DNA of 64,000 nt, taken from positions 124,001-188,000 of the forward strand of contig NZ_BCSJ01000018.1 in NCBI RefSeq assembly GCF_001570805.1, in the 5' to 3' direction. The position numbers and the translations under genes were made by a program. Under the pieces are notes generated by a model. It was not told the DNA's origin and ran no database searches. It saw nothing but the letters and a program-made list of their open reading frames with translations. Origin of the DNA: Brevibacterium epidermidis NBRC 14811. GTDB taxonomy: Bacteria > Actinomycetota > Actinomycetes > Actinomycetales > Brevibacteriaceae. Below are positions 37,356-47,635 of this stretch, in pieces (position 1 is the stretch's first letter; every line of letters starts with the position of its first letter).

Positions 37356-38431
37356 TCCTCGACACCCGCTACCTCATCCTGCGCCTGGGCCAAGCGGTCC
37401 TCGTGCTGCTGCTCGCGTTCACCGCGGCATTCATCCTGCTCAGCCTCATCCCCGGTGACGGCGTCACGGCCCGCTTCGCCGATCCGGCCCTCGGCCTCTC
37501 CCCCGATCAGATCGCCGAGATCCGAAACGCCACCGGTGCCGACGAGTCCTGGTTCGGCCGCTACCTCACGAGTCTCACCGGGTTCCTCACCGGGAACTTC
37601 GGCTATTCGGTGCAGACCGGTGCCGCCGTGTCGACGATCATCACAGCAGCACTGCCCTCGACCGCGGTGCTCGCTGCCTCCGGGTTCGTCACCGCACTCG
37701 TCCTCGCCGTCATCATCGCCGTCTTCGCGACCTTCGGTCCGGCCACCGGGCCGGCCGCGCGAGTGCGTCGGGTCCTCGACTCGGTGCCCAGCCTCTTCAT
37801 CTCGATCCCCGTGTTCTGGCTCGGAATCCTGCTCATCCAGGTCTTCTCCTTCCAGCTCGGGTTCGTCTCCGTCGTCGATCCCGGCCCCGCCGAGGCGCTC
37901 GTGCTGCCGACCCTGACCGTGGCGGTTCCGCTGTCGGCCCCGATCGCCCAGGTGCTCATCCGCTCCATCACCGAGGTGCAGGCTTCCGGATTCGTCAAGG
38001 TCACCACCGCGAAGGGCGCTTCCGAACTGTGGATCCTCGTCCACACCGTCGCCCGCAATGCGGTGCTGCCGGGACTGACGATCATCGGGCTCGTCTTCGG
38101 TGAGCTCGTCGCCGGTGCCGTCGTCACCGAGACCGTGTTCGGTCGCAACGGCATCGGGCTCATCACCGCCCAGGCCGTGACCCACCGGGACAATCCGATC
38201 CTGCTGGCCGTCGTCGTCATCGCCACCTTCGGCTACGTCATCATCAACCTCGTCGTCGACCTCCTCTACCCCGTCATCGACGTCCGACTGCGGACGAAAC
38301 GCAGCACCGCCTCGGCGAGGTCGGGCCTGCGCAGCCACGACGAATCCACCCGTCGGGCGCTGACGGCGACCGCGGCCAGCGTCGGCGTCGACCTCGACTG
38401 GACCGACGAGTCGAAGGAGAAGAACGCATGA
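37352..38431 (+). CDS. ABC transporter permease (DppB type)
   Basis: 359 residues with six membrane helices and the inner-membrane EAA-like motif near residue 225 (TTAKGASELWILV). LIPGDGVTARF at the N-terminus is typical of DppB-type permeases. A polar C-terminal extension of about 45 residues follows the last helix. It forms the channel with the next permease. It overlaps both neighbours by four bases (ATGA), so the transporter genes are translationally coupled. Confidence 0.9.
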   Translation: MILDTRYLILRLGQAVLVLLLAFTAAFILLSLIPGDGVTARFADPALGLSPDQIAEIRNATGADESWFGRYLTSLTGFLTGNFGYSVQTGAAVSTIITAALPSTAVLAASGFVTALVLAVIIAVFATFGPATGPAARVRRVLDSVPSLFISIPVFWLGILLIQVFSFQLGFVSVVDPGPAEALVLPTLTVAVPLSAPIAQVLIRSITEVQASGFVKVTTAKGASELWILVHTVARNAVLPGLTIIGLVFGELVAGAVVTETVFGRNGIGLITAQAVTHRDNPILLAVVVIATFGYVIINLVVDLLYPVIDVRLRTKRSTASARSGLRSHDESTRRALTATAASVGVDLDWTDESKEKNA

Positions 38432-39309
38432 GCACAGTCTCCACCCACGCTCAGGACACCCACCCGAACGGCAACGACCGCCCGCGCTCCCGCGCACGCA
38501 GCGGCCGGGTACATGCGGCACTCACCCCGGCCACGATCGCCTCGGCGCTGGTGCTGCTCATCGCCATCGCCTGGGCGCTGTTCCCCGGTCTCTTCACCCA
38601 CTTCGATCCCAACGACGGCGGAGACACCCCCGCCCTTCTGGCCCCGAGCCTCGAGCATTGGTTCGGCACCGACCAGACCGGCCGCGATGCCTTCACCCGC
38701 GTCGTCTACGGCGCCTCCCAGTCCCTGCTGGCCGCGCTCGTGGCCGTCGGGGTCGGGCTGATCGTCGGCACCACGATCGGACTCATCGCCGGCACCCGGC
38801 GCGGGTTCGTCGACGATGTGCTCATGCGCCTGATCGATGTGCTGCTGTCCATCCCCGCGATCCTGCTCAGTCTCTCGATCGTCGTCGTCCTCGGTTTCGG
38901 AACGATCAACGCGGCCATCGCCGTCGGAGTCACCGCCATCGCCCAGTTCGCACGACTGGCCAGGTCCCAGGCGGTGCAGATCAACACGAGCGACTACGTG
39001 GCCGCGGCCTACGGATCCGGCGGCACCTTCTTCTCCGTCCTGGTCCGCCATATCCTGCCGAATTCGGTCTCTCCCGTGCTCTCACTGGCGGTGCTCCAGG
39101 TCGGTTCGGCGATCCTCCAGATCTCCACTCTCGGATTCCTCGGATACGGCACTCCGCCGCCCACCCCGGAATGGGGCCTCATCATCGCCGAGGGCCGCAA
39201 CTTCGTCGCCACCGCGTGGTGGCTGACCGTGCTGCCCGGCCTCGTGGTCATGGCCATCGTGCTCGCCACCCACCAGATCGGCAACACCCTGCGAAAGGTG
39301 ACATCATGA
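38428..39309 (+). CDS. ABC transporter permease (DppC type)
   Basis: 293 residues, six helices, with the DppC landmarks HWFGTDQTGRDAFTRVVYGA in the N-terminal region, VAAAYGSGGTFFSVLVRHILPN as the EAA loop region, and GTPPPTPEWGLIIAEGRNF near the end (parts shown). Pairs with the DppB-type permease. Overlaps both flanking genes by four bases. Confidence 0.92.
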   Translation: MSTVSTHAQDTHPNGNDRPRSRARSGRVHAALTPATIASALVLLIAIAWALFPGLFTHFDPNDGGDTPALLAPSLEHWFGTDQTGRDAFTRVVYGASQSLLAALVAVGVGLIVGTTIGLIAGTRRGFVDDVLMRLIDVLLSIPAILLSLSIVVVLGFGTINAAIAVGVTAIAQFARLARSQAVQINTSDYVAAAYGSGGTFFSVLVRHILPNSVSPVLSLAVLQVGSAILQISTLGFLGYGTPPPTPEWGLIIAEGRNFVATAWWLTVLPGLVVMAIVLATHQIGNTLRKVTS

Positions 39310-41000
39310 CCGACTCCTCACTGCTGCGCATCGACGGTCTCTCCGTCGAATACACCCGCCGAGGCGGCTCCGCGGCACCTGCCGTGAGCGAACTCGACCT
39401 CGTGGTCCGTCCCGGTTCGATGACCGCCGTGGTCGGGGAATCCGGTTCGGGGAAGTCGACGACGGCGAACGCGGCCATCGGCCTGCTCCCGCCATCGGCC
39501 AGGGTCGCGAACGGGCGGATACGCCTCGGCGATCTCGATCTGCTCAGCCTGGGCACCTCCGGGTGGCGCGGTGTGCGCGGTTCCCAGATCGGCTATGTCC
39601 CACAGGACCCGGGGTCCTCGCTCAATCCGCTGCAGACGATCGGGAAATCCGTCGCCGAGGCGCTGCGCATCCACCGCCGAGCCAACCGGGCAGAGGCTCG
39701 TGCTCAGGTCATCGAGCTGCTGGACCGGGTCGGCATCGACCAGCCGGAGAAGCGGGCCGATCAGTTCCCGCACGAGCTCTCGGGCGGGATGCGGCAGCGG
39801 GTGCTCATTGCCGCCGCCATCGCGCTGCGTCCGCGCCTGCTCATCGCCGATGAACCCACTTCCGCCCTCGACGTCACCGTCCAGAAGCAGGTCCTCGACC
39901 TCCTCGACGAGCTGCGCGCCGAGACCGGGATGGGCGTCCTCTTCATCACCCACGATCTCGCCGTCGCCGGCGAGCGCGCCGACGAGGTCGTGGTCATGCA
40001 GGGCGGACGCATCGTCGAATCGGGACACGCCGGCCGTGTCTTCTCCGACCCGGCCACCGAGTACACCTCCCGCCTCATAGCCGATGCCCCTGCGCTGCAG
40101 ACGAAGGCACGTCCGGACCGCACCGAGGCGACCACGCGGACTGACACCCCGTTCGTCTCCGTCGAATCACTCACCCACATCTTCGACCGCACGGGTGATC
40201 AGATCACCGGCGTCGAAGGTGTGGATTTCACGGTGGCGCGCGGGACCACGCACGGACTCGTCGGCGAATCCGGTTCGGGCAAGACGACCACGGGCAAGGC
40301 CCTGAGCGGGTTCCTCACACCCCAGTCCGGGCAAGTGCGCATCGGCGATTTCGACGCCGCGGAACTCGGACGCGGTCGTCCCTCACGTCAGCGTCTGCGG
40401 GAGTTCCGGAGCTCCGTCCAACTGGTCCATCAGAACCCGTTCTCCGCTCTTGATCCCAAGCATTCGATCCGCTCGACCCTGACCGAACCTCTGCGCAACT
40501 TCCGCCTCGGTGACCGCACCTCCCGCCCTCGACTCGTCGCCGAGGCCATGGATCGAGTGGCGCTGCCGACCGACTTCCTCGACCGGCGTCCCGCCGAACT
40601 CTCCGGCGGGCAGCTGCAGCGAGTGGCGATCGCCCGTGCCCTCATCGTCGAACCCGAACTCGTCGTCTTCGACGAGGCGGTCTCGGCTCTCGACGTGACC
40701 GTGCAGGCGCAGATCCTGACCCTGCTCGATGAGCTGCAGAGGGAGCTCGGCCTGACCTACGTCTTCATCACCCATGACCTCGCCGTCGTCCGCCAGATCG
40801 CTGATACGGTGTCCGTGATGTCGCACGGACACCTTGTCGACGATGGCGCGACCGAAGAGATCTTCACTCGCCCGCGTTCCGCCTACACTCGCACTCTGCT
40901 CGAGGCGATCCCCCGTCCCGCAACGCTGTCGGCCGATGCAGCGCCTGCGAACACTCGACCCGCAACCCCGACCCTGCTCACCGCAGCAGCAGAAAGCTGA
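39306..41000 (+). CDS. Fused double ABC ATPase (DppD-DppF type)
   Basis: 564 residues made of two ABC domains: the first with Walker A GESGSGKST (near 43) and signature LSGGMRQR, the second with GESGSGKTT (near 320) and LSGGQLQR. Each has Walker B and D-loop (IADEPTSALD; VFDEAVSALD). Note that the second Walker B-following Glu is in VVFDEAVS, as normal. Both halves carry the C-terminal tail of oligopeptide-type ATPases. A single polypeptide supplies the whole ATPase. Start ATG 39306 overlaps the permease stop. Confidence 0.92.
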   Translation: MTDSSLLRIDGLSVEYTRRGGSAAPAVSELDLVVRPGSMTAVVGESGSGKSTTANAAIGLLPPSARVANGRIRLGDLDLLSLGTSGWRGVRGSQIGYVPQDPGSSLNPLQTIGKSVAEALRIHRRANRAEARAQVIELLDRVGIDQPEKRADQFPHELSGGMRQRVLIAAAIALRPRLLIADEPTSALDVTVQKQVLDLLDELRAETGMGVLFITHDLAVAGERADEVVVMQGGRIVESGHAGRVFSDPATEYTSRLIADAPALQTKARPDRTEATTRTDTPFVSVESLTHIFDRTGDQITGVEGVDFTVARGTTHGLVGESGSGKTTTGKALSGFLTPQSGQVRIGDFDAAELGRGRPSRQRLREFRSSVQLVHQNPFSALDPKHSIRSTLTEPLRNFRLGDRTSRPRLVAEAMDRVALPTDFLDRRPAELSGGQLQRVAIARALIVEPELVVFDEAVSALDVTVQAQILTLLDELQRELGLTYVFITHDLAVVRQIADTVSVMSHGHLVDDGATEEIFTRPRSAYTRTLLEAIPRPATLSADAAPANTRPATPTLLTAAAES

Positions 41001-41005
41001 GAACC

Positions 41006-42058
41006 ATGACCCCTCAACCGACCGACACCCAGGCGACCGGACCAAAGCTCGGATTCTTCACTCGCCTGCTCGAGGACGCCCCGGCAGCTCAGCGCTACCG
41101 CTTCGCCCTCGAACAGATCGAGACGGCCGAGGAGTTCGGCTTCCATTCGGCATGGGTCGCCCAGCACCACTTCTCCGCGGCAGAGGGCGGGCTGCCGTCC
41201 CCGCTCGTCTTCCTCTCCCATGCCGCCGCCCGCACCTCCCGGATCGACTTGGGCACCGCGATCATCACCCTGCCGATGGAGAATGCCGTGCGCGTGGCCG
41301 AAGACGCCGCCGTCCTCGACGAACTCTCCGCCGGTCGCCTCCAGATCGGTCTGGGCTCCGGCGGGAATCCGAAGTCCTTCCCAGCCTTCGGCACGAGCTT
41401 CGATGACCGTCGCGAGGTCTTCGCCGACAACCTCGCAACACTGCGCACCCTGTTCTCAGGCGACCGGCTTCCCACCGATCACAGTCTCTATCCCGTTCCC
41501 GACGCGGAGCGTCCGAGTCTCGAACGACGCCTGTGGCAGGCGACGTTCTCCGCCGGCGGTGCCGGTGCGGCCGGCGCTGCCGGTGACGGACTCATGCTCT
41601 CCAGGACTCAGCCGCGTCCCCAGGACAACCCGGCGGCACGCCTCGACGAGGTGCAGCTGCCGGTCATCGACACCTATCTCTCCCAGCTGCCGGACGGGGT
41701 CGAACCGCGGATCCTCGCTTCCCGCACCGCCGTGGTCGCCGATGCCGAAGACCTGCCCCGGCTGCGTGAGATCACCGAACCGGCTCTGCGGGCTGAGGCC
41801 GACCGCCTCGTCGGCTATGACACATCCGGTCTCAGCCTCGATGAGCTCCTCAACGCCACCGACACCTACCTCGGCACTCCTGAGCAGGTGAGCGAACGCC
41901 TGCACCATGACCGCGTCCTCGATCGGGCCACAGACGTCAGCTTCCAGGTGCATTCGGTTCCGGCGACGAACGAGACCGCTCTGCGGTCGATCGAACTGCT
42001 GGCCACCGAGGTGGCCCCGGCCCTTGGTTTCTCCGTGACGAAGGAGCGGGTGCACTGA
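41006..42058 (+). CDS. FMN-dependent luciferase-like monooxygenase, KPN_01858/TIGR04027 type
   Basis: 350 residues of the luciferase-like (LLM) fold: KLGFFTRLLEDAPAAQRYRF at the start, SAWVAQHHFS, ENAVRVAEDAAVLDELSAGR (part) and LGSGGNPKSFPAFG. It would use reduced FMN and oxygen to oxidise the compound imported by the upstream transporter. No flavin reductase is in the operon. The family is defined by co-occurrence with this transporter and CMD proteins. It follows the ATPase gene by five bases. Confidence 0.86.
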   Translation: MTPQPTDTQATGPKLGFFTRLLEDAPAAQRYRFALEQIETAEEFGFHSAWVAQHHFSAAEGGLPSPLVFLSHAAARTSRIDLGTAIITLPMENAVRVAEDAAVLDELSAGRLQIGLGSGGNPKSFPAFGTSFDDRREVFADNLATLRTLFSGDRLPTDHSLYPVPDAERPSLERRLWQATFSAGGAGAAGAAGDGLMLSRTQPRPQDNPAARLDEVQLPVIDTYLSQLPDGVEPRILASRTAVVADAEDLPRLREITEPALRAEADRLVGYDTSGLSLDELLNATDTYLGTPEQVSERLHHDRVLDRATDVSFQVHSVPATNETALRSIELLATEVAPALGFSVTKERVH

Positions 42059-42059
42059 G

Positions 42060-43361
42060 ATGGCCGATATCATCAACCTCCTCGCCGGAATCGCGGCGAA
42101 TGATCCTCTCGATGGCCTGCGTGATCACCGGGCACAGGCGAAGGAGAATGCTCAGCTGAGCTTCGAGGCTCTGCTCGAACCCGCCGATCCGAAGGGCGTG
42201 AGCTTCCGCGACCGTTATGCGGTCGCCGCATTCACCGCGGGCCTGCTCGGTTCCGCGCGGGCCGAGGAGTTCTACCGGGATCTGCTGCGCGACGAAGACG
42301 AGTCCGCGTCCTGGGCAGTCGCCGAACTCCTCGACGAGGCGACCGCCGCGGAATCGGCCAGACGTGGACCGTACGGAGACTTCGAGTCCCAGGCTCTGGC
42401 GGGCGAAAACGTTCCCGGGCCCTGGCTCTCTGTTGCGAAGGCGACGGCGGAGAGACTCGGTGAGAAGCTGGTGGCCGGGCTCGAGTTCGCGCATCTGCTC
42501 GTCCTCCATCCGCGCGACAGCCGTCCGGACCACCTGGCGCTGCTGCTCGAGGCAGGTTGGGACGAGGACGGCATCGTCACGCTGGCTCAGCTGGTTTCGT
42601 TCCTCAACTTCCAGATCCGCATCAGCACCGGACTCGCCGCACTCACCGCGACGTCGTCCACGGTTGAATCCCCGGACGACGCAGCCCCGTCCACGCACGA
42701 CGTGGACGACGGCCCCGCCTCGGCGAGGGTGGAAGAGGCACTGCAGTCCGTCGGGGACCGGGTGAAGACGTATCCGAATCTCAACCGTCCCGAACTGTTC
42801 CAGCAGGGCGGGCTCGGCTGGGTGCCGTGGATCGCCCCCGTCGCCGAGGCAGACCTGAGCGATGACCAACGGGACGCCCTCATCGAAGCGGGACGGGCGA
42901 AGAACCCCTACTTCCGGCTGCTCGCGAGGGATCCTGCCGCGCTCAAGGCACGGACCCTGACCGACTTCGACATCTTCTTCAACACCACCGACGGGCTCGG
43001 TAGGGCCGAGCGCGAACTCGCCGCGACCGCGGCCTCCCGTCTCAACGGATGCCTGTTCTGCGCCTCGGTCCACGCCGATCGGGCCACCGAGGAATCCGGG
43101 CGCCGGGACCTCGTGCAGCGCCTCCTCGACGAAGGAATCGGCACGGAGTCCCGCCTCGGCGATCAGGTGTGGGATGCCGTCGTCGATGCCTCGGTGGCAC
43201 TGACGCTGACTCCGCAGACCTTCGGTGCGCGGCACGTCGATCAGCTGCGTGCGGCTGGGCTGGGCGACGGCGACATCATCGACGCCCTCAGCTGCGCTGC
43301 CTTCTTCAACTGGGCGAACCGGCTGATGCTCTCCCTCGGCGAGCCCGAGAAACTGAAATAG
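42060..43361 (+). CDS. Fused CMD-domain / alkylhydroperoxidase-domain protein
   Basis: 433 residues that appear to join two proteins usually separate in this cluster: an N-terminal CMD domain (about 1-205; IINLLAGIAANDPLDGLRDHRAQ) resembling the Avi_7170 family (TIGR04029), and a C-terminal alkylhydroperoxidase domain (about 230-433) resembling Avi_7169 (TIGR04030). Only the C-terminal half has the redox AhpD motif, NGCLFCASVHADRA (CxxC and His). A Pro/Asp/Ser linker (about 205-228) joins them. Likely disposes of peroxide or a reactive product of the monooxygenase. It starts one base after the monooxygenase stop. Confidence 0.82.
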   Translation: MADIINLLAGIAANDPLDGLRDHRAQAKENAQLSFEALLEPADPKGVSFRDRYAVAAFTAGLLGSARAEEFYRDLLRDEDESASWAVAELLDEATAAESARRGPYGDFESQALAGENVPGPWLSVAKATAERLGEKLVAGLEFAHLLVLHPRDSRPDHLALLLEAGWDEDGIVTLAQLVSFLNFQIRISTGLAALTATSSTVESPDDAAPSTHDVDDGPASARVEEALQSVGDRVKTYPNLNRPELFQQGGLGWVPWIAPVAEADLSDDQRDALIEAGRAKNPYFRLLARDPAALKARTLTDFDIFFNTTDGLGRAERELAATAASRLNGCLFCASVHADRATEESGRRDLVQRLLDEGIGTESRLGDQVWDAVVDASVALTLTPQTFGARHVDQLRAAGLGDGDIIDALSCAAFFNWANRLMLSLGEPEKLK

Positions 43362-43379
43362 GCAACGTCGAAAAACGCA

Positions 43380-43425
43380 CTGAGTGCCGAGGAACGCATG
43401 TGCGCATGCGTTCCTCGGCACTCAG
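43380..43425. repeat. Large intergenic hairpin, copy 2 (perfect 21-bp stem)
   Basis: Left arm 43380-43400 (CTGAGTGCCGAGGAACGCATG), four-base TGCG tip, exact reverse complement 43405-43425. It shares CGAG-AACG, the TGTGCGCA tip and a following CAGCCCGT with the copy at 34010-34077. It lies between convergent genes and could stop transcripts, though no T-run follows. Confidence 0.88.
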
Positions 43426-43462
43426 CCCGTCTGTCACTCGGTGACCGGCAGGGCGCTTCAGC

Positions 43463-43881
43463 TCAGGCGACGTCCATGAGCGTCGAGCGGATGATGAAGC
43501 GGTTTCCCGTCGGTGATTCGACGCTGAAGCCGCTCCCCCGGCCCGGCACCACATCGATCGTCAGATGCGTGTGCTTCCAGTACTCGAACTGTTCCGTCGA
43601 CATCCAGAAGTCCAGTCCGGCTTTGTCGGCGTCGTCGATGGGCAGTTCGAAGTGTCCGAGCAGCACATCGGCTTCCGAGGTGAGGAAGTCGCCTTCGGGG
43701 AAGCACATGGGCGACGAGCCGTCACAACAGCCGCCGGACTGGTGGAACATGAGCTGTCCGTGTTTGTCGACGAGGCTGGCGAGCAGGTCGATGGCGGCCT
43801 GAGTCATCGCCACTCGCGATTTCTCTTCGCCCTCGATCGTCGGTGTCGACTCGAGAGCTGCTGTTTCGGCTAAATCACTCA

Positions 43882-43882
<1 letters not shown>
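43463..43882 (-). CDS. DUF779 protein, partner of aldehyde dehydrogenase
   Basis: 139 residues of the DUF779 family: GQLMFHQSGGCCDGSSPMCF, with three Cys that could bind metal, then LLGHFELPI and a WMSTEQFEYWKHTHLTIDVVPGRGSGFS region (in part). DUF779 genes regularly follow ExaC/AdhE-type acetaldehyde dehydrogenase genes; the role is unknown, perhaps enzyme maturation or redox sensing. The ATG shares one base with the dehydrogenase stop (TGATG), so the two are translationally coupled. Confidence 0.88.
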
Positions 43883-45405
<1,523 letters not shown>

Positions 45406-45438
45406 GACACTCCTTCGTGTGCGTCCATCCACCCCACT

Positions 45439-46164
45439 TCACGTGCCTCGTCCGATGGCGGCCGGAGGCGCGGAGCGGATGTGTCCGTGTCCTCTCACCA
45501 TAAGTCGGAACCGGGGTGCGGACAATAGTCGTTGATGGAGTTCGGAGGGTCGCCGATCGACGATGTCACCAGCGGGCGGGAGAGTTCCGCTGAAGCGAAT
45601 CGGCACAGCGTCTGCGCGGGCGATGTCAAGACTGCTGATCGCTTGGACATGCAGATGGGGCTCGGTGCTGTTGCCTGAGTTCCCGCAGCGCCCGAGCTTC
45701 TCACCTATTTGGACAGTCTGTCCGACCTGGAATTGGACGCTTCCCTGTTGGAGGTGGCAGAGGGCCACAACGGCGGTTCCGGTCCGGATCATGATGTGGT
45801 TCCCTGCGAGCGCGAGCCATCCGGCATCGGCCCGTCTGCGTTGAGTCATCGCATAGCCGAGCGAAGGCAGTCCCCGATAGGCAGGATGATCGGTCGCTGA
45901 GTCGTGGACGGCGACAACAACGCCGGCGACGGGTGCGAGCACGCTGCGGCCGAAACCGATGAATTGCTCCGGCGGTTCCGGGCGAAACAGCGAGCCGAGT
46001 CCGAACACGGCTGACCGTCCCGAGGCATCGACCGGCACGAAGTCGATCGCGTACGAGGTCGCGAAACGGGTCGTGCCGTGGCTGGGCACCTGGTCGGCGG
46101 GGCTGTTCTGGACCAACCAGCGACCGGTGAAGGGGTAGACAAGATCGAGAGCTTCAGCTGACAT
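45439..46164 (-). CDS. M23-type peptidase domain protein without signal peptide
   Basis: 241 residues with M23 (lysostaphin-like) landmarks: a His in SHGTTRF about ten residues before SYAIDFV, ALAGNHIMIR, VALCHLQQGS and PHLHVQ (HxH zinc motif). There is no N-terminal signal or membrane helix in the chosen start, so it is either cytosolic or exported non-classically. The ATG at 46164 lies inside the end of the HAD gene (11-base overlap) with GGTGGAG just before; in-frame upstream starts exist to 46209. GC content is visibly lower than in the neighbours. Confidence 0.7.
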   Translation of the reverse strand: MSAEALDLVYPFTGRWLVQNSPADQVPSHGTTRFATSYAIDFVPVDASGRSAVFGLGSLFRPEPPEQFIGFGRSVLAPVAGVVVAVHDSATDHPAYRGLPSLGYAMTQRRRADAGWLALAGNHIMIRTGTAVVALCHLQQGSVQFQVGQTVQIGEKLGRCGNSGNSTEPHLHVQAISSLDIARADAVPIRFSGTLPPAGDIVDRRPSELHQRLLSAPRFRLMVRGHGHIRSAPPAAIGRGT

Positions 46165-46831
46165 CTCCACCGTCGCCGCATACCACATTCGGAGGTTTCG
46201 CCGCGTCAACGAATATGTCGCGCAGCTGTTCCAGTGAATCGAGTTTCAGATCGGCAAACTCTGCTTCAGGACGATGCCGCTGAATATGTGCCCATGGGCC
46301 TCTCATCAGGAATGCTGTCCGAATGCCCATTGAGTTGGCTGGTGCGATGTCGTTATCTACCCGATCGCCGACATAGAGTATCTCGCTTTCGGGCACTGCT
46401 GCAGCATCGATCACCCGAGCAAAGAACCCTCTCGACGGCTTCTTTACTCCCCACTCGGACGAAGAAGCTATGAAGTCGACGGGGACCTTCAGACGGCTCA
46501 ATCGTCGAGCGAGTCCGGAAGGTTGGTTTCCGGCGATTCCCACTATCGTGCCCGTCGCCCGAATGGTCTCAATACAGTCGATTGCGTCGGGGTACAGATC
46601 GACAGGTTCAGTTTGAGTCAGTTCAGCAGGTGGACGTAGTCCCAGCTCAGTCCAGATCCCGCTGTGATCGTCTCCTCGTTCGATCAGCGCCCCAAGCACA
46701 GCGAAGAACGTCAACGACGTCACTCCAGCACGTTCCGCATGATCGGCCCACATCCGAGTCTCGTCGACAAGAGTCTCACCGACGTCGAAGACGACGGCTC
46801 GGACCTTGGCTCTCGAGAAGTCATTCATCAC
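46154..46831 (-). CDS. HAD-superfamily hydrolase
   Basis: 225 residues. HAD motifs I-IV are visible: VFDVGETLVDE (nucleophile DxGxT, where the usual second Asp of DxDxT is Gly), AGNQPSGLA, KKPSRGFF (Lys), and VGDRVDNDIAPA. Motif I DVGET is typical of haloacid dehalogenase/phosphatase subfamilies with cap type C1. Substrate unknown. It is co-transcribed with the overlapping M23-type gene, and both lie in a stretch of about 56% GC against about 66% around it, suggesting later acquisition. Confidence 0.8.
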   Translation of the reverse strand: MMNDFSRAKVRAVVFDVGETLVDETRMWADHAERAGVTSLTFFAVLGALIERGDDHSGIWTELGLRPPAELTQTEPVDLYPDAIDCIETIRATGTIVGIAGNQPSGLARRLSRLKVPVDFIASSSEWGVKKPSRGFFARVIDAAAVPESEILYVGDRVDNDIAPANSMGIRTAFLMRGPWAHIQRHRPEAEFADLKLDSLEQLRDIFVDAAKPPNVVCGDGGDVS

Positions 46832-46855
46832 TCGGTCTCCGCATCGAATATTCGA

Positions 46856-47338
46856 CTACGTAGCGGAGTCTGCCACCGGCTTCACCAGGATCAGGCACGG
46901 CGTATCAGCACCCCACAGGTCAGTCTCCTCCAGAGGCAGGAAGCCCATCTTCTCGTAGAAGTGACGGGTCCGCGCATAGTTCGGATCCTCCTTCGACGGT
47001 CCGAGAGTCTTCACCTCGAGCAGCTTCGCCCCACGGGCACGCACATCCTCGGTGATGGCCTCGATCATCGCGGTCCCGACTCCCCCGCCGTGGACGGAGC
47101 GGTCGACGACGGTGAAATGGATTTCGCTGGTCTGCGGGAAATGGTGTGAGACAAGAGTGACCCCGACGACTCGGCCGCTGTCGTCGCGCACGGTCCACGT
47201 CTCCATGGTCCGGGAGTCGTCGATGTATTCGGCGTTGGATTCGGGTCTGCCGAACCATTCCGGCACGGTGGCGAGCAGCCGTTCCACATCCTCGGGGACG
47301 GCATCGTCGCGCTGGGCCATCCAGACGGCTTCAGTCAT
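46856..47338 (-). CDS. GNAT-family N-acetyltransferase
   Basis: 160 residues of a GNAT fold: VVGVTLVSHHFPQTSEIHFT, VDRSVHGGGVGTAMIEAI as the acetyl-CoA loop (HGGGVGTA), RTRHFYEKMGFLPLEET as the C-terminal motif B. Substrate unknown, probably a small amine or antibiotic. The ATG at 47338 follows AAGGTGG by five bases. Its stop lies 25 bases after the HAD start, but normal GC suggests it is not part of that island. Confidence 0.82.
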   Translation of the reverse strand: MTEAVWMAQRDDAVPEDVERLLATVPEWFGRPESNAEYIDDSRTMETWTVRDDSGRVVGVTLVSHHFPQTSEIHFTVVDRSVHGGGVGTAMIEAITEDVRARGAKLLEVKTLGPSKEDPNYARTRHFYEKMGFLPLEETDLWGADTPCLILVKPVADSAT

Positions 47339-47396
47339 GGGCACCACCTTAGACTCCGCATCGAAGCTCCGGTACCCCGTTGCTAGACTCAGCCCC

Positions 47397-47618
47397 ATGA
47401 GCGAGCCCGAATCCCCCGTCCTCCGACTGATCCCGTATCTTGCGGCGATCACCGCAGCCATCTTCATCGCGCTGCCCCGCCTCGGCGGTGACGGGAACCT
47501 GCTCATCAACCTCGTATTCGCGGCAGTCGCCTATTTCGCCGTGTACTTCATCGTCAAGCTCATCATCCACGCCCTCGTCACCCGCATTGATTCCGGCAGC
47601 CACGACGACCAGGACTGA
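47397..47618 (+). CDS. Small two-helix membrane protein
   Basis: 73 residues with two transmembrane helices (about 10-28 and 35-55) and an acidic C-terminus (SGSHDDQD). Family not recognised. The ATG at 47397 is divergent from the GNAT gene, 58 bases apart. The stop lies 18 bases before the end of the convergent AI-2E transporter gene. Confidence 0.6.
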   Translation: MSEPESPVLRLIPYLAAITAAIFIALPRLGGDGNLLINLVFAAVAYFAVYFIVKLIIHALVTRIDSGSHDDQD

Positions 47619-47635
47619 GGTTCGGCCAGCCGCTC

